Assembly (NCBI GenBank): GCA_930367205.1
Contig: OV884009.1
Span: 99,841,189 to 99,905,188, forward strand
Origin: Acanthosoma haemorrhoidale
Lineage: Eukaryota > Arthropoda > Insecta > Hemiptera > Acanthosomatidae
DNA length: 64,000 nt
Reading direction: 5' to 3'
A program made the position numbers and the translations under genes. The notes beneath the pieces were generated by a model. That model had not been told where the DNA came from and made no database searches. It worked only from the letters and a program-made list of their open reading frames with translations. Below are positions 32,613-44,054 of the stretch, one piece after another (the stretch's first letter is position 1; every line of letters starts with the position of its first letter).

Positions 32613-32869
32613 AAAATATGAAAACATGTATAAACCAATAGTAAAAAGTACTTGAAGAAGAAATTGTGTGTTCCAGACAAAAATGAAGGCAAAGATTCTG
32701 ATACTGACAACACTATGGACACTAGTAACCACATTGAAAATCACGGACACACTTCCCCAGGAGTAATGCATTAATCGCTGATTAATGTACTACTTATTAT
32801 AAACTATTATAAGACTTAGCACTTCTAGAATATCCCGCTGTTCATAAAAATCTACAGTAAATTATAACC

Positions 32870-33368
32870 AACGTATTATAAACACATTTAAAAACGGCAT
32901 GGACTTGATAAATGCTAATTTTAACAAAGGACAGAATAATATTGCTAAAATAGACAGAGAAACTGCTCTTCACGACGACAAGATGACAATAACAAAGCTT
33001 TTATTTTACTAGCTTTTATTTATTTTATTATCATCTTCATGTTGAGGTCGGAAACTTTTCAGACCACCTGTGTATGCAAGATAGGAATTACTCTTACATC
33101 AATAATGTCACAAATTATTAAAGACGTACACGAAAATGTAACGTTAGCTCCTAAGGACCCAAAAATATTATGGCTACTGAGCGAAATACATTGTACAATT
33201 CATAACGAAATCCCACATATATTTGTAGCACTTCCAAAAGCTTCCACTGATATTAAAGCTTTTCTCAATGTACCAACCCCAGAGAAACACAAACAATCAC
33301 ACGTTACTGTAAATGTCACTAAATCAGTGATTAATGTGGGAAAAAAAAGACAATTTATTTCATGCTAA
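32870..33368 (+). pseudogene. Possible env remnant of a gypsy element
   Basis: A short frame with NANFNKGQNNIAKIDRETAL (32910-33015) is followed, after stops, by a 109-codon frame (33039-33368) with the stretch LWLLSEIHCTIHNEIPHIFV. The position between an integrase tail and an env-like transmembrane tail is where env lies in errantivirus-type elements, and the helical polar text would fit an envelope protein. I see no signature that proves it, and it is broken by several stops. Confidence 0.25.
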
Positions 33369-33599
33369 TTGCACATATTTATCTAATAATCAATAATGTG
33401 TTAACCCCTTAGTATTTAAGAATTTATGTACATAAACTATCCTTTATAATGGTAAAATATCCCAATGTAAACTTATTAATTATACTAACCCCAATATAAC
33501 ATCTATTAGTTAAATAATCTTTTTAGAGGAGAGTCTTTTAAAAGAAAAGCTTTATTATGAAGTATAAGCTAAACACTGGTATATACAAATATGAAGAGT

Positions 33600-34600
33600 A
33601 ACGTTACTACATACTGTGTGGAATGTCTAGGGAGAAGAGGGGTCGGGTTTTTTTTTTATTTCTATTTCATAACCTCTCTTTATTAATAGTATACAATGAA
33701 CAAAAATAAATAAATAAATTTGAATTTACATCTTTCTCCTCTTGCTGCATACACAGATGCATTGGAAGGAGTGCATAAAATATAATAGGTTTCAGTTTGT
33801 TGTTAAAAAGTCAAAAACACATACACTCACATAGGTGATGAGGCTCACCTTCAGCTTGCGACCGTGGAAACACTAAACACTAAAACCTAAACCTAGAACC
33901 TAAGACTAAAGCGTTCCAACCGCTACAGCGTCCTGCCATCGATGGGGGAACGGTGCGGGGGTTATCGTGTTAAACACCGGGTTGGTCAAGTATTGCAGGG
34001 AGTCAAAAAATTTGACATGTCTACGTTGGATGAATTTATCCACCGTAGGCAGCTCAAAGATCTCGTGAAGCTCACTGTTGCTCCGCAGCTCGAATAAAGT
34101 ACCTCTGACCACTTTCATCAGTATACCGTTTTGGAATGTTGGAGTCGCCGAGCTGTCGTATACGTCAGATAATGAAAAAGTGGTGCACCATACAGCAGAG
34201 TAGGCCTGAGTATACTCTTGTACATCAGTAGCTTCAGACGCAGTGATAGATTGGGGGAAGTTAATAAATGCGTAAGCCGGTAAGACTTCGTGCGTGTTTG
34301 CTTCAACTTCTTCGCAAAATGGTTACTAAAATGGAGGTGTCTGTCCATTTTAATTCCCAGATATACTAAGTTGTTGGCTGGTGAATTATCCTCCGTTCTT
34401 ACTATGTAACTAGTGGGTAGCGGGCTTTTTCCCTTTTGGAAATGAGAAAATTACGCAGTCAGTCTTACCCGCGTTTACAGAGATATTGTGTCTCCCCAAT
34501 ACCTCACTGATCTGGTTACAGGCTACTTCAGCTTGTCTAAGAGCTACCTTGGCGCCTCTGCTGCTACTGTACACCGCTATGTCATCTGCTGTCTATGTAT
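33600..34600 (-). mobile_element. Second LINE family, ORF2 end and 3' end (copy 3)
   Basis: Minus-strand copy with T runs (the A tail on its own strand) near 33640-33655. Its 3' untranslated region has the stem-loop at 33833-33850. ORF2 sequence runs from the YXDD-type box ADDIAVYSSS near 34575-34595 to the stop at 33906. It splits the env-bearing gypsy remnant. Confidence 0.8.
33906..34600 (-). pseudogene. LINE reverse transcriptase C-terminal half
   Basis: Read in order: ADDIAVYSS (catalytic aspartates), a helix with ALRQAEVACNQISE, VNAGKTDCVIF, then YLGIKMDRHLHFSNHF, KLLMYKSILRPTLLYGAP and a C-terminal region with RRHVKFFDSLQYLTNPVF. These match the thumb and C-terminal segments of jockey-type ORF2 proteins. 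The frames 34118-34348 and 33906-34118 overlap by one base and differ in phase, so at least one frameshift is present; another lies near 34430. Confidence 0.82.
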
Positions 34601-34978
34601 CTAAAGCTGAGACATATATGTATAAGAAAAGTATTAGATTCTGGGAAGTAGGGAGGTCTTGGAAGGATGCGGTTGCTTACTTAAAAATAACAAGGAACCA
34701 TCATTGACTTCCATAAAGTCACGAGACAGGTATAGAGTTCTGCTCAAGCCCCTGCTACTTGATCTTAGCATTATAAAACTTATTGATGAGCTGAAAATTT
34801 ATCTAGCTATAAGAACATCCTAATTGGAAAATTTCTACAATAACAGTACTATTTTCTGCCACACACTACTCTAATTCATGTATCTATTGTATATTGTTAT
34901 AAAGAAACATGTTCTTTCTTAAAATATCATCAGTTATATGATAACTCTTGAAAAATTTAAATTGATAATATTACAACT
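34601..34978. other. AT-rich DNA between LINE and env tail
   Basis: May include decayed parts of either neighbour. No motif is recognised. Confidence 0.35.
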
Positions 34979-35287
34979 ATGCCACAACATAATATAACTC
35001 AAGTAGAATTAAGACCTTTACTAACCAATGAATGCCCTTATATGTATTTTATGTTACTCATTATTATTTCAATAATTATAATGACCTTAATTTATATTAA
35101 CCACAAATATTGTAAAGCTTGGTATTCAAAAGCTACCCCAATACATATCTCAACAGCTGTTAACCAAGCTGTGACACCAACAGCTCCTTTACCAACGTCA
35201 TCAACAATATCCAAATATATAGCAGCTGTTGACAAATATTTGGTATCCATTAAACCTTATTATCCTGCCCAGGTGTTCAGGAACTAA
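34979..35287 (+). pseudogene. Env-like transmembrane and cytoplasmic tail
   Basis: A 102-codon frame. Residues about 22-42 form a strong membrane segment rich in I, L, M and T (YFMLLIIISIIIMTLIYI), followed by basic KYCKAW and a serine/threonine/proline-rich tail. The stop lies 13 bp before a purine tract and an LTR start. A single-pass segment and short tail ending just before the LTR is the layout of env in errantivirus-type gypsy elements. The ectodomain is missing or decayed. It could instead be chance hydrophobic coding, but the purine tract and LTR make that less likely. Confidence 0.55.
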
Positions 35288-35300
35288 AAACGGGAGGAGT
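35287..35300 (+). other. Polypurine tract
   Basis: aaaaacgggaggag directly precedes the LTR start tgtgtaatac, the normal layout for priming plus-strand synthesis. Confidence 0.75.
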
Positions 35301-35649
35301 TGTGTAATACTGTGAACAATGGAAATATCTTCAGCAGAACTGTATACCTAGCTTATAACTTCATAGAAATTACTGATAGTTCCATATTATTTTTAAGTAA
35401 ACATCCACCGCCTCCCCAGATCTCCCAGCTTCCCAGAATCTTATCCTTTTCTTTTATATATATAGGTGTTTCTATATAGGCCCAGACACTTCTCTTGCTC
35501 ATAGACACTCAAACAAGTATGTTGTTACTGTGATATCTTAATATTTGTATATACCAGTGTTTTGCTTGTAATTCATAATAAAGCTTTTTTTTTCAAAGAC
35601 TTTCCTCTACATAGATTGTTTAACTGACGTATGCGTTACTAAATATACA
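35301..35649 (+). repeat. 3' LTR of env-bearing gypsy remnant
   Basis: About 349 bp, from tgtgtaatactg to aaatataca, with TGT...ACA ends. It has a TATA run at about 35454-35464 and a polyadenylation signal aataaa at 35577-35582, in the right order for U3-R-U5. No second copy occurs in the window, so the right edge is inferred from the TG/CA rule. Confidence 0.65.
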
Positions 35650-35673
35650 TAGCCCAGTTCACGATAGATATTC

Positions 35674-36330
35674 TATTGTAAGGGTGAGGTGGATGATGCC
35701 CTCTCACGCATAGAAGCCGTCTGTGTCCCAGAAAAGTTTCTAAGATTACACGCCATTCAATTAGAAGAAGCAGAATTGAAAGACATGAGGGAACAGAACA
35801 CGACATGCATGTTCGCGCGCGTTCCAGTCAGTGAAATTTTTATTCTTTGCAAGATCTCACTGGGGGAGCCAAGGCCTTACTTACCCATGGGCTTTCGCAG
35901 GTCCACCTTCAACCTGCTACTCAACCTGAGCAACCTAGGAGTAAATGCAAGGCGAAAACGTCTAAAATACAGGTTTTTTTGGCCAGGTATGAGTACCGAC
36001 GTAGTACGGTGGATACGATATTGTATAGCTTGTAAGACCTCAGAGGTCCACCGTCACACCGTGACTCCTCCGGGGAAATTCACAGACTCAAGGAGGTTCA
36101 AACACGTCCATCTCGATCGCGTATGGTCCCTTCCAACGTCGGAGGGAAAGCAATACATCTTCACCATGACCTCTGCATATTCTTATTCAACCCCTCATCG
36201 AGCAATCATCCAAGTCTTAGACTATTCAACTCTCACTCCGTCACCAAGGCTAGGGCAAGGCCCCCTCGTTAAGATACATTATAGTAACTATCGACAGTTG
36301 TTCAGGAAACTCTTCGTGGAAATAATACCA
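35674..36330 (+). pseudogene. Gypsy RNase H end and integrase start
   Basis: A 228-codon frame is called from 35689, but the sequence is recognisable from GEVDDALSRIEAV, the end of the RNase H domain (usually V-ADALSR). It continues with a linker, the zinc finger ending RYCIACKTSEVHRH, and TPPGKFTDSRRFKHVHLDRVW with the first integrase aspartate, followed by PTSEGKQYIF. After about residue 165 the text turns into LTR-like sequence shared with 41.35-41.47 kb (block ctcactccgtcacca), so the integrase is cut there. The lineage differs from elements A, B and C. Confidence 0.82.
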
Positions 36331-36370
36331 AACTTAGCAGGAATTAAAGAATGTTTAGTACTGAAGGAAT

Positions 36371-36475
36371 ATTAAGATCATTATCTAGCACCAAAAGTAA
36401 TAAGAATGGACCATGGAAACGAATTTAAAAATCAATTAATAACCAATATCTTGAATCCCACATACATATTTTAGT
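36371..36475 (+). pseudogene. Integrase catalytic fragment
   Basis: A short frame with YLAPKVIRMDHGNEFKNQL. The D-x-G-x-E-F-K-N pattern is the second catalytic aspartate box of retroelement integrases. It may continue the 35.67-kb element after the LTR-like interruption. It stops after about 35 residues. Confidence 0.45.
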
Positions 36476-36780
36476 ATTCCTTCTCATAATATGTTTTTTT
36501 TAGGTATGACATGGTTGTAATTAAAAATATTTTTATTAGCAGGAAATATTAATAAACTCCTACTTCGTGATAAGATAACAAAATAAAACAAATGAATTAT
36601 CTTGCTTATAAATTAAATAAACTAATTCAAAACCTAAAATTATTATTTAAACAATAATTATAATACAATTATTATAAAAAAAATTATTTACCACGTATAT
36701 AGGAGTTATGTGGCAAATATGCATTTGCCAACCCAAAAAATAGTAGTGTGAAATTCAGTGAAGTAATATATAGTTAAATA
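36476..36780. other. AT-rich DNA, nothing recognised
   Basis: No motif or boundary seen. Confidence 0.5.
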
Positions 36781-37060
36781 ATCTTTCACTATTTATAAGT
36801 TTTTAAAAACAATTTATTCAGAAACCTAAACAAGGTTTTAAACTAAGACTGGTCTACTCTTGGACGACACCTAAATATTAATAACTTATAACAAAAAAAA
36901 AAGTACGCTAGGAATATAAGAATGATAAGAATACGAACGGGATAAGACTAAGAATTGAATAAGGACTGAATGAGGGCTTGGTCACACTCCGAGAGCCGAA
37001 TGTTGTCATGGATTAGCAATGTTTAGGATTAGTTGAGGTCTCTTAACTATATGTTTAGTA
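36781..37060 (-). repeat. LTR-like debris shared with 41.2-42.0 kb
   Basis: The blocks taaaaacaNtttatt, actggtNtactcNtggacga and cttggtcacac, and the following gaggtctcttaact, occur here and at 41170-41300 and 41890-41980 in the same order. The Ttta-tt sequence would be a polyadenylation signal on the minus strand. I take both as decayed LTR or 3' sequence of one gypsy family. Confidence 0.5.
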
Positions 37061-38917
37061 CTCTTGTGGCGTATCCCCTTAGTAAGAGAATGTAACAAAT
37101 TCCTGATTCCTGAATTAAGTAAAGGTCGAATAAACCGGTGTAACTGAAGAATTTTTCTATTATTCAAGTAGTGTGTGTTTGTTATAATGTTTGAATGTCA
37201 GAGAATGCTTCAGAAATTATTGTGGGACTGTATCCATTTATAATCCTTATTAGGTAATTAGATTTTGAGTTGTGGCAGTTGGTACTTCATACTGGGGAGG
37301 CACATGTCGGATTACTAATCGGAACACAATTATCTTACAAATACAATATGTATATGAGTACATATGGATGTTCACTACATTTATGTAAGTGACTTGTACA
37401 TGTAACCAAGGTTGCATTGATAGTAAACATTAACAATAATTACTTGAGGATAGAGTACATTACCATAGAGTTATCAACTAGACAGTTGTGTATCATTCAT
37501 TAGACAGATTTATCTTTCTTTGTCTTTTCTCTTATTCTAACTTTATATTACTTTATAGTTTATTTTATTTTCAAGATTTAGGCATGCCTTATTTTAGATA
37601 AAATGTGTATATATTAGAATTTCTTATCTTTATAATTTTCTTTTGATTTTTACCTTTTGTGTATAGTTGAATATCCTTGTAAGTTATTTGACATAATTTT
37701 CCTATTTCTCCGTATATATATTTTTTTCTCTGCTTGTTAATATTGTAAATATTTCTTCTGTAAATCTGCTTGAAAATATTCTACCTGCTGACTTCACTTA
37801 GCCCTTCTCCCCTCCTTTTAAGCGTAGAATACCAGAATTTTTTCGTATGGCCATATATAGATGTGTAGTTGTTCTATTTTTTCCCGTCATTGGAAAACGG
37901 CTTAAAGCTGACGCTCAAGATAGTATTTATTTTATTGAAAATATTTTTAATTAATTATTGCACATAATGCTAAGAGAGGTTGTATGAAAGAAGATACCTT
38001 TTTCAGTTTATTCCAAATGACATCTGAGCGAGAGTTGTTACGTAAGATTGGCTCTGTTTCTATTGAAGAGGTTCAATGGGAGAGGGCATGAGTCGCACCG
38101 AGTCTCTCCTTTCCTCGAACAGCTTCTTACTTCTTCCCTAAAGAACTATGAGAAAAAGCTTTTTCCTTAATGAGCCTTTTTTTTTTTCTTACTCTCTCTC
38201 TACATCGCTTTTTAAAGAACAAACACACTTAACAGTTATATTCACATTTTTTGAAAAATTAGAACTGTGGGATTATCCATAAATAATTAAAGGTTTAAGA
38301 TCTTAAACTAAACTTTATTTATTTAATCGAAATTGACTCCGTTACAATCAATGCTCGTGTCAAAAGCTTTTTAATACCATTTAAAAATATATAGTAATAG
38401 CCTTAGAATTTATGTATCACCAAAAGCCGTTCCCAAAACATTTAGATCATCTTTTTTTTTTTGTAAGAAGGGGTAGACAGTTGCCGGGAGGTATGGAGGG
38501 TAGGGTTGGTGAGGTAAGTCTCAAATCCGAACCTGGCGGAGGACGCGAGGTTGATTTCCCAGCTGTTCGTAGAGTTTCTTCAACCGGCGTTTGCAGATGG
38601 TCATCAACATGAAGAGTTCTTCTAGGGCTATCTTCCACTCAGTCTACTGGGTTGCAATCTCTTCTACGAATGTATTCCTACCCCCACTTACACTGTCGTC
38701 ATACCCGACTTTCTGAAAAAGTTTGAACTCTTGGTAAGAAATCAAACGAAAATTATTCTTGAGCAGCTAATATTTGAGAACAAACATTGTTATTTTAGAA
38801 AGATTTATTGCTGTTGAGTATGCGCTAGTTGATGAGTTAATTTTATAATAAAAAATAAAACTGCGTGACAATGAAAACAATTAGGTATTGTAAAATAAAT
38901 TTGCTATTTTTTTTTCC
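37061..38917. other. AT-rich DNA, no supported gene
   Basis: A patch at 38470-38640 is open for 60-odd codons on both strands without a motif. Nothing else is recognised. Confidence 0.45.
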
Positions 38918-39710
38918 ATAGCCCCTTTAAATTTACAGACAATTATATACAATTATAGATCCTCAGGTGAATCTATTTACAAATTATTTTGTATTTCCTG
39001 TAGCATTGCTACATTATATACAGGTTTTGTTATTTTATAGAAATTATATAATGAATAAACAAGTATAATGATACACATTATACGTGACTGGACTGAAATG
39101 ACTAATAAAGGTGATGGGGCTCACCTTTTTGATCAAACTTAAAACTAACTTACACACTTATTCCTAACCTAATTTTTCCCCAACAGTCTGTTGCCATCTA
39201 TGTGAAAGGGGTGGTGGGGTGATAGTGCTAAACACTGGGTTGGTTAGGTGCTGCAACGAGTCAAAAAACTTGATGCGTTTCCAGCGGATGAACTCACCCA
39301 CCGACGGCACACTAAGCAACGGGTGCAGGTCAGCGTTCTTCAACCTCTCGAAAGAGGTAATTCGGACCACTTTTCGCATGATCCTATTCTGCTAATGTTG
39401 GAGACATTTGGCTAAAATCATAAAACCCTAGTGGGTCAACAGCAGGGCATTGTACAGCAGAGCTGGGCGGAGGACACATTTATAGATCATCAGTTTGAGA
39501 CGAAGCGACAGGTTCGTTTATATTAAAAGTTAGCTTTAGTGTGTTAGCCGGTAAGACCTGTGTCGTACTTATTCTATTTTATTACTAAAATGAATAGAGA
39601 AATGGAGATGCCTATCCATTTTTATACCCAGATAAAATTCGCTAAATCAGTGTCTGAAGCTTAACTTAACCTGTTGCCTGTAATAATTATCGGGTAGAAA
39701 GGGTGTTTAG
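38918..39710 (-). mobile_element. Second LINE family, ORF2 end and 3' end (copy 4)
   Basis: The best copy for the 3' end of this family. The 3' untranslated region is 38918-39163, with the stem-loop at 39108-39127. ORF2 C-terminal sequence follows on the minus strand: the 71-codon frame 39164-39379 (WKRIKFFDSLQHLTNPVF) and, in other frames out to about 39710, the stretch parallel to YLGI-MDRHLHF of the 33.6-kb copy. Confidence 0.85.
39164..39379 (-). pseudogene. LINE ORF2 C-terminal fragment
   Basis: 71 codons homologous to the last 70 codons of the 33.9-kb copy: VVRITSFERLKNADLHPLLS, then VGEFIRWKRIKFFDSLQHL and NPVFSTITPPPLSHRWQ before the stop. The region upstream is out of frame, so this is a remnant. 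The conserved text in two diverged copies shows that the frame is real. Confidence 0.8.
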
Positions 39711-41169
39711 GAAGCAAGGGGGTGAGTATTAAAGAAGATTAGAAGCTGACAATATCTGAAAATTACACTAAAAAAACTGAACACTAAAACTCCCACACAG
39801 AACAATCTAGCACACCATGTGTCACTCGAAGGAGGGTCTAAATAACACATCCTTAAGAAACCGATACTATTTACTGGCAACAAACCCCCACGATAGTATA
39901 AGTGTTGTTCCCAATGTAAGCTCAAACACTCTTTCGTTGAAAATGATTTCAACCAAACAGACTATCTAAAAATCGGTTTAGTACTATTAAATAAATTTAG
40001 GGTGAGGTCTAAACAAGCTTTAACACTTATGTCAAACACACGCAATTTATATTCACCATTATTATGGGGACTGTCGAATATTCACTATTATTTAATGTGT
40101 ATCCAGTCTGTAATTAGAATCTTCTATAGGTTCTATTATTGTGTCCTAATAATTAAGACAAAACGGCTAGTAAGCCTTTTATTGCTAGAAGTCTGCAGCT
40201 GCAACTCAATAAAGCTGATGTTAAGAAAATTCAAATGTGAAATGTAAACCAATCTAAATATTGAACGGTGCACACAATAAAACCTTAATTAGTTTGAGCA
40301 TTTGAAGATATATAACTTATATGTATATATATATATATATATTTTCCCATAGCCCCTTTAAATTTACATGATTTCGCATGATCCTATTCTGGAAATGAAG
40401 ACATATAACTACTAAACGTAAACATATTAATACAGTTAACGACCATGAGCCTATCGCAAGAAGATAGCAACATATTATGGACACTATTTTATAGATTAAT
40501 TCCTTTTAATAGGATGAGGTCATGTGATTTTTCTCCTCAACAATTATTGATTTTTTTATGTGTAAAAGGTTCACACCATAATATATATGATTACCCTAAT
40601 AAGGCTCTACCAGACTGCATGTAAGATGGATATGATGATGTAGATTATTTCATTATGTACTTATTGTGTACGAACAACACTGTAATATTTAACCTGAGTA
40701 TCAACCAGCTAAATTATTTTGTTCGTTACGTCAAAGACAAGATGCTCATTTTTTTTTTAATTTCGCAACTTAAAGATATGAGACCAAGAAGACTAATGCG
40801 GTACCATTATATAAAAGAATATTGATAGCTACCTGAAGTGGATATGTATTAGCTAAGGAGAGGGAGTTATGACATAGCTAGCGCACGGGTCGCTTATCAG
40901 CATTCAGTCCACGGTGGCAGACATCCCTGTCTCGTATGTAACATAAGCCCCACTTCTGTTATGCCATGTATTACCTCTATCTCAGCTCTCCAATTTTTCT
41001 CCTCCCTTTAGAACTCTTGTACTATCACTTTTAAATTAATAACTTTTCTTTCATTTAACAGGCGTTGGAAAGTTTGAAATTCCCTATTGCAGAAACATAC
41101 ATAATAAAACGAATCATATTGCGATTTATATATTTTACTTTATACAAATATTATATATATATATATATA
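39711..41169. other. AT-rich DNA with a microsatellite
   Basis: No supported gene. 40318-40343 is an (AT)n run followed by a fused LINE scrap described separately; another AT run lies at 41150-41169. Confidence 0.45.
40349..40397 (-). mobile_element. Second LINE family scrap, internally deleted
   Basis: atagcccctttaaatttaca (the very end of the 3' region, as at 38918) is joined directly to gatttcgcatgatcctattc (inside ORF2, as at 39370-39390). About 430 bp between them is missing. The AT run next to it may have grown from the tail. Confidence 0.7.
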
Positions 41170-42000
41170 GTTGAATAATCTTCAACCAAATATCTCTTTT
41201 TAAAAACACTTTATTGATAAGTCGACACAAAGGTTACAATAAGACTGGTTTACTCATGGACGAGTCTTAATAATTACTACAAACAGAACAAACGCTATGA
41301 ATACAAGAGCATAATTCCTGCTAAGTTCAGTATTACTTCCACGAAGAGTTTTCTGAAAAACCATCGATAGTTGCTATATATAATGTATGTCAGGTCGTCA
41401 CGAGGGGTCTAGTTGCCCTAGCCCTGGTGACGGAGTGAGAGTTGAATTTTCTAAGACCTGGATGATTACTTGATGACGGGTATTATTACTGAGCTATCTG
41501 ACTCTATATCTTATAGGTATGTACCCCAACAGTGCACTATATTCAGGAGAAGAGGTACAGGGTAAGAATTATAGGTAGTTTATGTGGTCTTGGAATGATC
41601 ACGAATTCACACTCGGTATCTAAGGGTAGGTGAGTGTGAACCGGAGAGAGGCAGGCTGGATCGCTAGGGGAGGCGCTACTAGGTACAGTTTGTAGGACCC
41701 CAGAGACCGTCGACCGCACGGAAGGGATCCCTTCCAAGTTTGTGCTAGGTTAGCGAAACGAAGGCAGAGAATCCCACTAGGAAGGTGTGGGGTTTGACAA
41801 TGCCGGACTAAAACGCAGCGAGGTTAGAAAGGAGAGGTGCAGAGGTAGTTGAATAAGAAAGCCATGGTTCAAATAGAACGAACGCTATGAATATGCTCTT
41901 GGTCACACGCCTAGAGAGTATATATAGGAGAGGGATGTTGACATTAATACTGTCAGGATTCGCTGAGGTCCCTTAACTCCTCCATGGTGAAAATTGGACA
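41170..42000 (-). repeat. LTR-like block, dispersed family G and relatives
   Basis: Holds, in order, the debris shared with 36.8 kb, the segment shared with 36.2 kb (complement of ctcactccgtcacca, at about 41380-41470), gaacatagtgc-type text near 41540 and ccggagagaggcag text near 41640, both as at 52.6-52.8 kb, and ggactaaaacNNagcgagg near 41800. A tgtcaggtcgtcacgagg start at 41387 matches the right-hand LTR edge at 52374. It is a patchwork of one LTR family. Confidence 0.6.
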
Positions 42001-42344
42001 TTACTCTTGGAATGTTAGGAATAGTCTGTATTGGTGCAGTCTGATATTTATAACAAGATATACGATTATTATTACTAAAGCTCTCTATAAAATTATTAAA
42101 CAATGTACTTAAATAATTAAATGATCAAAGGATCTTGCACTAATAAAAATAAAATATATACCATTATTTAAGAACAATTGTTAAATTTACAAACAGAACA
42201 AGAATACTTTAAATTTAGCTTAATAAAACAACTCCATGTAAAAAGGACAGATTCAGAAACTTTAGCTAATTATTAAATTATAAATATACTCTACTGACAT
42301 ACAAAATACTTATGACAGAAACCTGGGCCTATAACTTATGCCCT
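42001..42344. other. AT-rich DNA left of gypsy A
   Basis: No motif. The minus-strand gypsy A ends abruptly at about 42345 before any integrase. Confidence 0.5.
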
Positions 42345-42617
42345 ATAACGTATTGATATGTTTTATTTCGAATTCAAACTCTTGTAGTTTCCATATCCTT
42401 TTCATTATTCGGCTATTTCCATTCTTCAAGTGAATACCCAAGTTAATGGTTTGTGATCCGTTAGATAACAATAAAACTCTTGATCCATATAAGTAAGACT
42501 TGAATTGTTGAGTAAAATAAACAATAGATAATAATTCCTTTTCTATAGTACTGTAATTCTCCTCCGCCCTAGATAATACTCATGATGCGTAGGCAATGGG
42601 ATGTTCCACGCTATCAA
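42345..42617 (-). pseudogene. Gypsy A RNase H, second half
   Basis: Other frames give EHPIAYAS, then RAEENYSTIEKELLSIV (catalytic glutamate region), QFKSYLYGSRVLLLS and KLQEFEFEIKHI. These are the second half of RNase H. Stops and shifts interrupt them, and the sequence ends at KHINT without the usual ADALSR motif. Confidence 0.8.
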
Positions 42618-42866
42618 TTATTTACTGAGTACTGCTCCAATAGCTTGATTACTAGCATCGGTTGTCAATATCAATTGTGTATTCCAATCAGGATAAGCCA
42701 ATATTGGTGTATTCGTCATTAGTTCAATAAGTTGTTGAAAGCTTTCTTTGAATTCCTTGGAATCATAATTTTTTGTATTGATTGCTGCACTAAGTGGTCT
42801 TGTAATCTTAACGTAATTTTTTACAAATTTCCTGTAATAGCCTGTCATACCCAAGATACCTCTCAA
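42618..42866 (-). pseudogene. Gypsy A thumb and RNase H start
   Basis: An 82-codon frame with LGMTGYYRKFVKNYVKITRP (the connection after the palm) and LILTTDASNQAIGAVLSK, the first RNase H aspartate box. Confidence 0.9.
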
Positions 42867-43010
42867 AGCTTTCTCTGTCTTTGGTATTTCAAATTGTAGA
42901 ATGTTTTTTATTTTTCTGGATCTGTTTTTAGTCCATTTTGTGTCACAATATATCCTAAGAATTGAAATTCATTTTTGAAAAATTCGGGTTTGTCTAATTG
43001 TATACTTAAA

Positions 43011-43427
43011 TTATTTTTCCTTAATATTTGCCCTCTCAATACCTTCCATGTGTTCTTTTTCATCTTTTGAATAGACAATGATGTCGTCTACATAAGCCAT
43101 AGTTCTAGGGACGTTTTCTATAGCCATGTTTATCATTCTCTGGAATGTTGGTGGTGCATTACATAGTCCAAATGGCATTCTTAAGAATTTGTAATGACCT
43201 GTTTCCGTGCTGAAGGCAGTTTTAGCGATTGAATCTTCATCCATTAATATTTGATGAAATCTAGAAGTTAGATCTATAATGCTAAAATATTTCGCTTCTT
43301 TCAATCTATTAAGTACATCTATATTTGGTAATGGGAATTTATCGTTGATAGTTTCCTGGTTAAGTTTTCTGTAGTCTATGACCATCCTCACTTTTTTAAT
43401 TACGCTCGCGTCCATTTTCTTCGGCAC
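43011..43427 (-). pseudogene. Gypsy A reverse transcriptase palm
   Basis: A 138-codon frame with VRMVIDYRKLNQETINDKFP, AKYFSIIDLTSRFHQI (first catalytic aspartate), KFLRMPFGLCNAPPTFQRMI and MAYVDDIIVYSKD (YXDD). The motifs are intact. The fingers segment upstream is split off by stops near 43430-43490. Confidence 0.92.
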
Positions 43428-43481
43428 TATTTACATAGGTGAATTATAGGGCGAGCTACTTTTTCTAATGATTCCATCTCG

Positions 43482-44054
43482 TTACAGCTTCTGTACTTCT
43501 TCGTTTATTTGAGCCTTAAACTGCTCCGGGTATCTATAATTTCTTGTATAGATTGGATTTTCATTCTTTGTTATAATTTGATGCTTCAATAAGTTCGTCG
43601 CTTTTAATGTTTCATTATCCTTTTTTATTATTTCTCCATTTTCGGATATTTTATCAATTAAATTTTTTAATATTTCTTTTGGGATATGTTCCTTTCTAAT
43701 TATTTTTTCGATTTCTTTTTTATTATCTATTAAATTTAATTCATTGTCATCGATAAATTCAAATTTGTTGCTACCGATCACTATGTGCTTGTCTTTGCAA
43801 TTGACATTTAATTTAAGCTGCTTCATAGTTTCAACACCTAATAATATGTCAAATCGGTTGGAGAATGGGTAAACTAAAATTTCAATTAGTTGATCTAAGC
43901 CCAATGCTTCTCTAACGTTTATTATGACACTGTATTCCCCTTCGTCGTATCCAGTAGGAGTTCTAATCGAAAATTCCTTTTTTATTAGTTTAAAATTTTT
44001 TTTTTTCACTAATTCTGGGTGTATGCAATTTTTTCTCGCACCCGTATCGATCAA
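43482..44054 (-). pseudogene. Gypsy A protease and RT leader
   Basis: A 190-codon frame. MIDTGARKNCIHPEL at its start is the D-T-G protease active site; RFDILLGVETMKQL near residue 70 is the second conserved box. Residues about 85-190 lead into reverse transcriptase, with LLKHQIITKNENPIYTRNYR, matching the HxIxT....P.....YR block of 17.6/297-type elements. Confidence 0.9.

Noticed and set aside
32460..32771. A 103-codon minus-strand frame rich in hydrophobic residues
   Set aside because: The opposite strand carries integrase-like text in the right context. Hydrophobic frames opposite polar AT-rich coding sequence are a common shadow.
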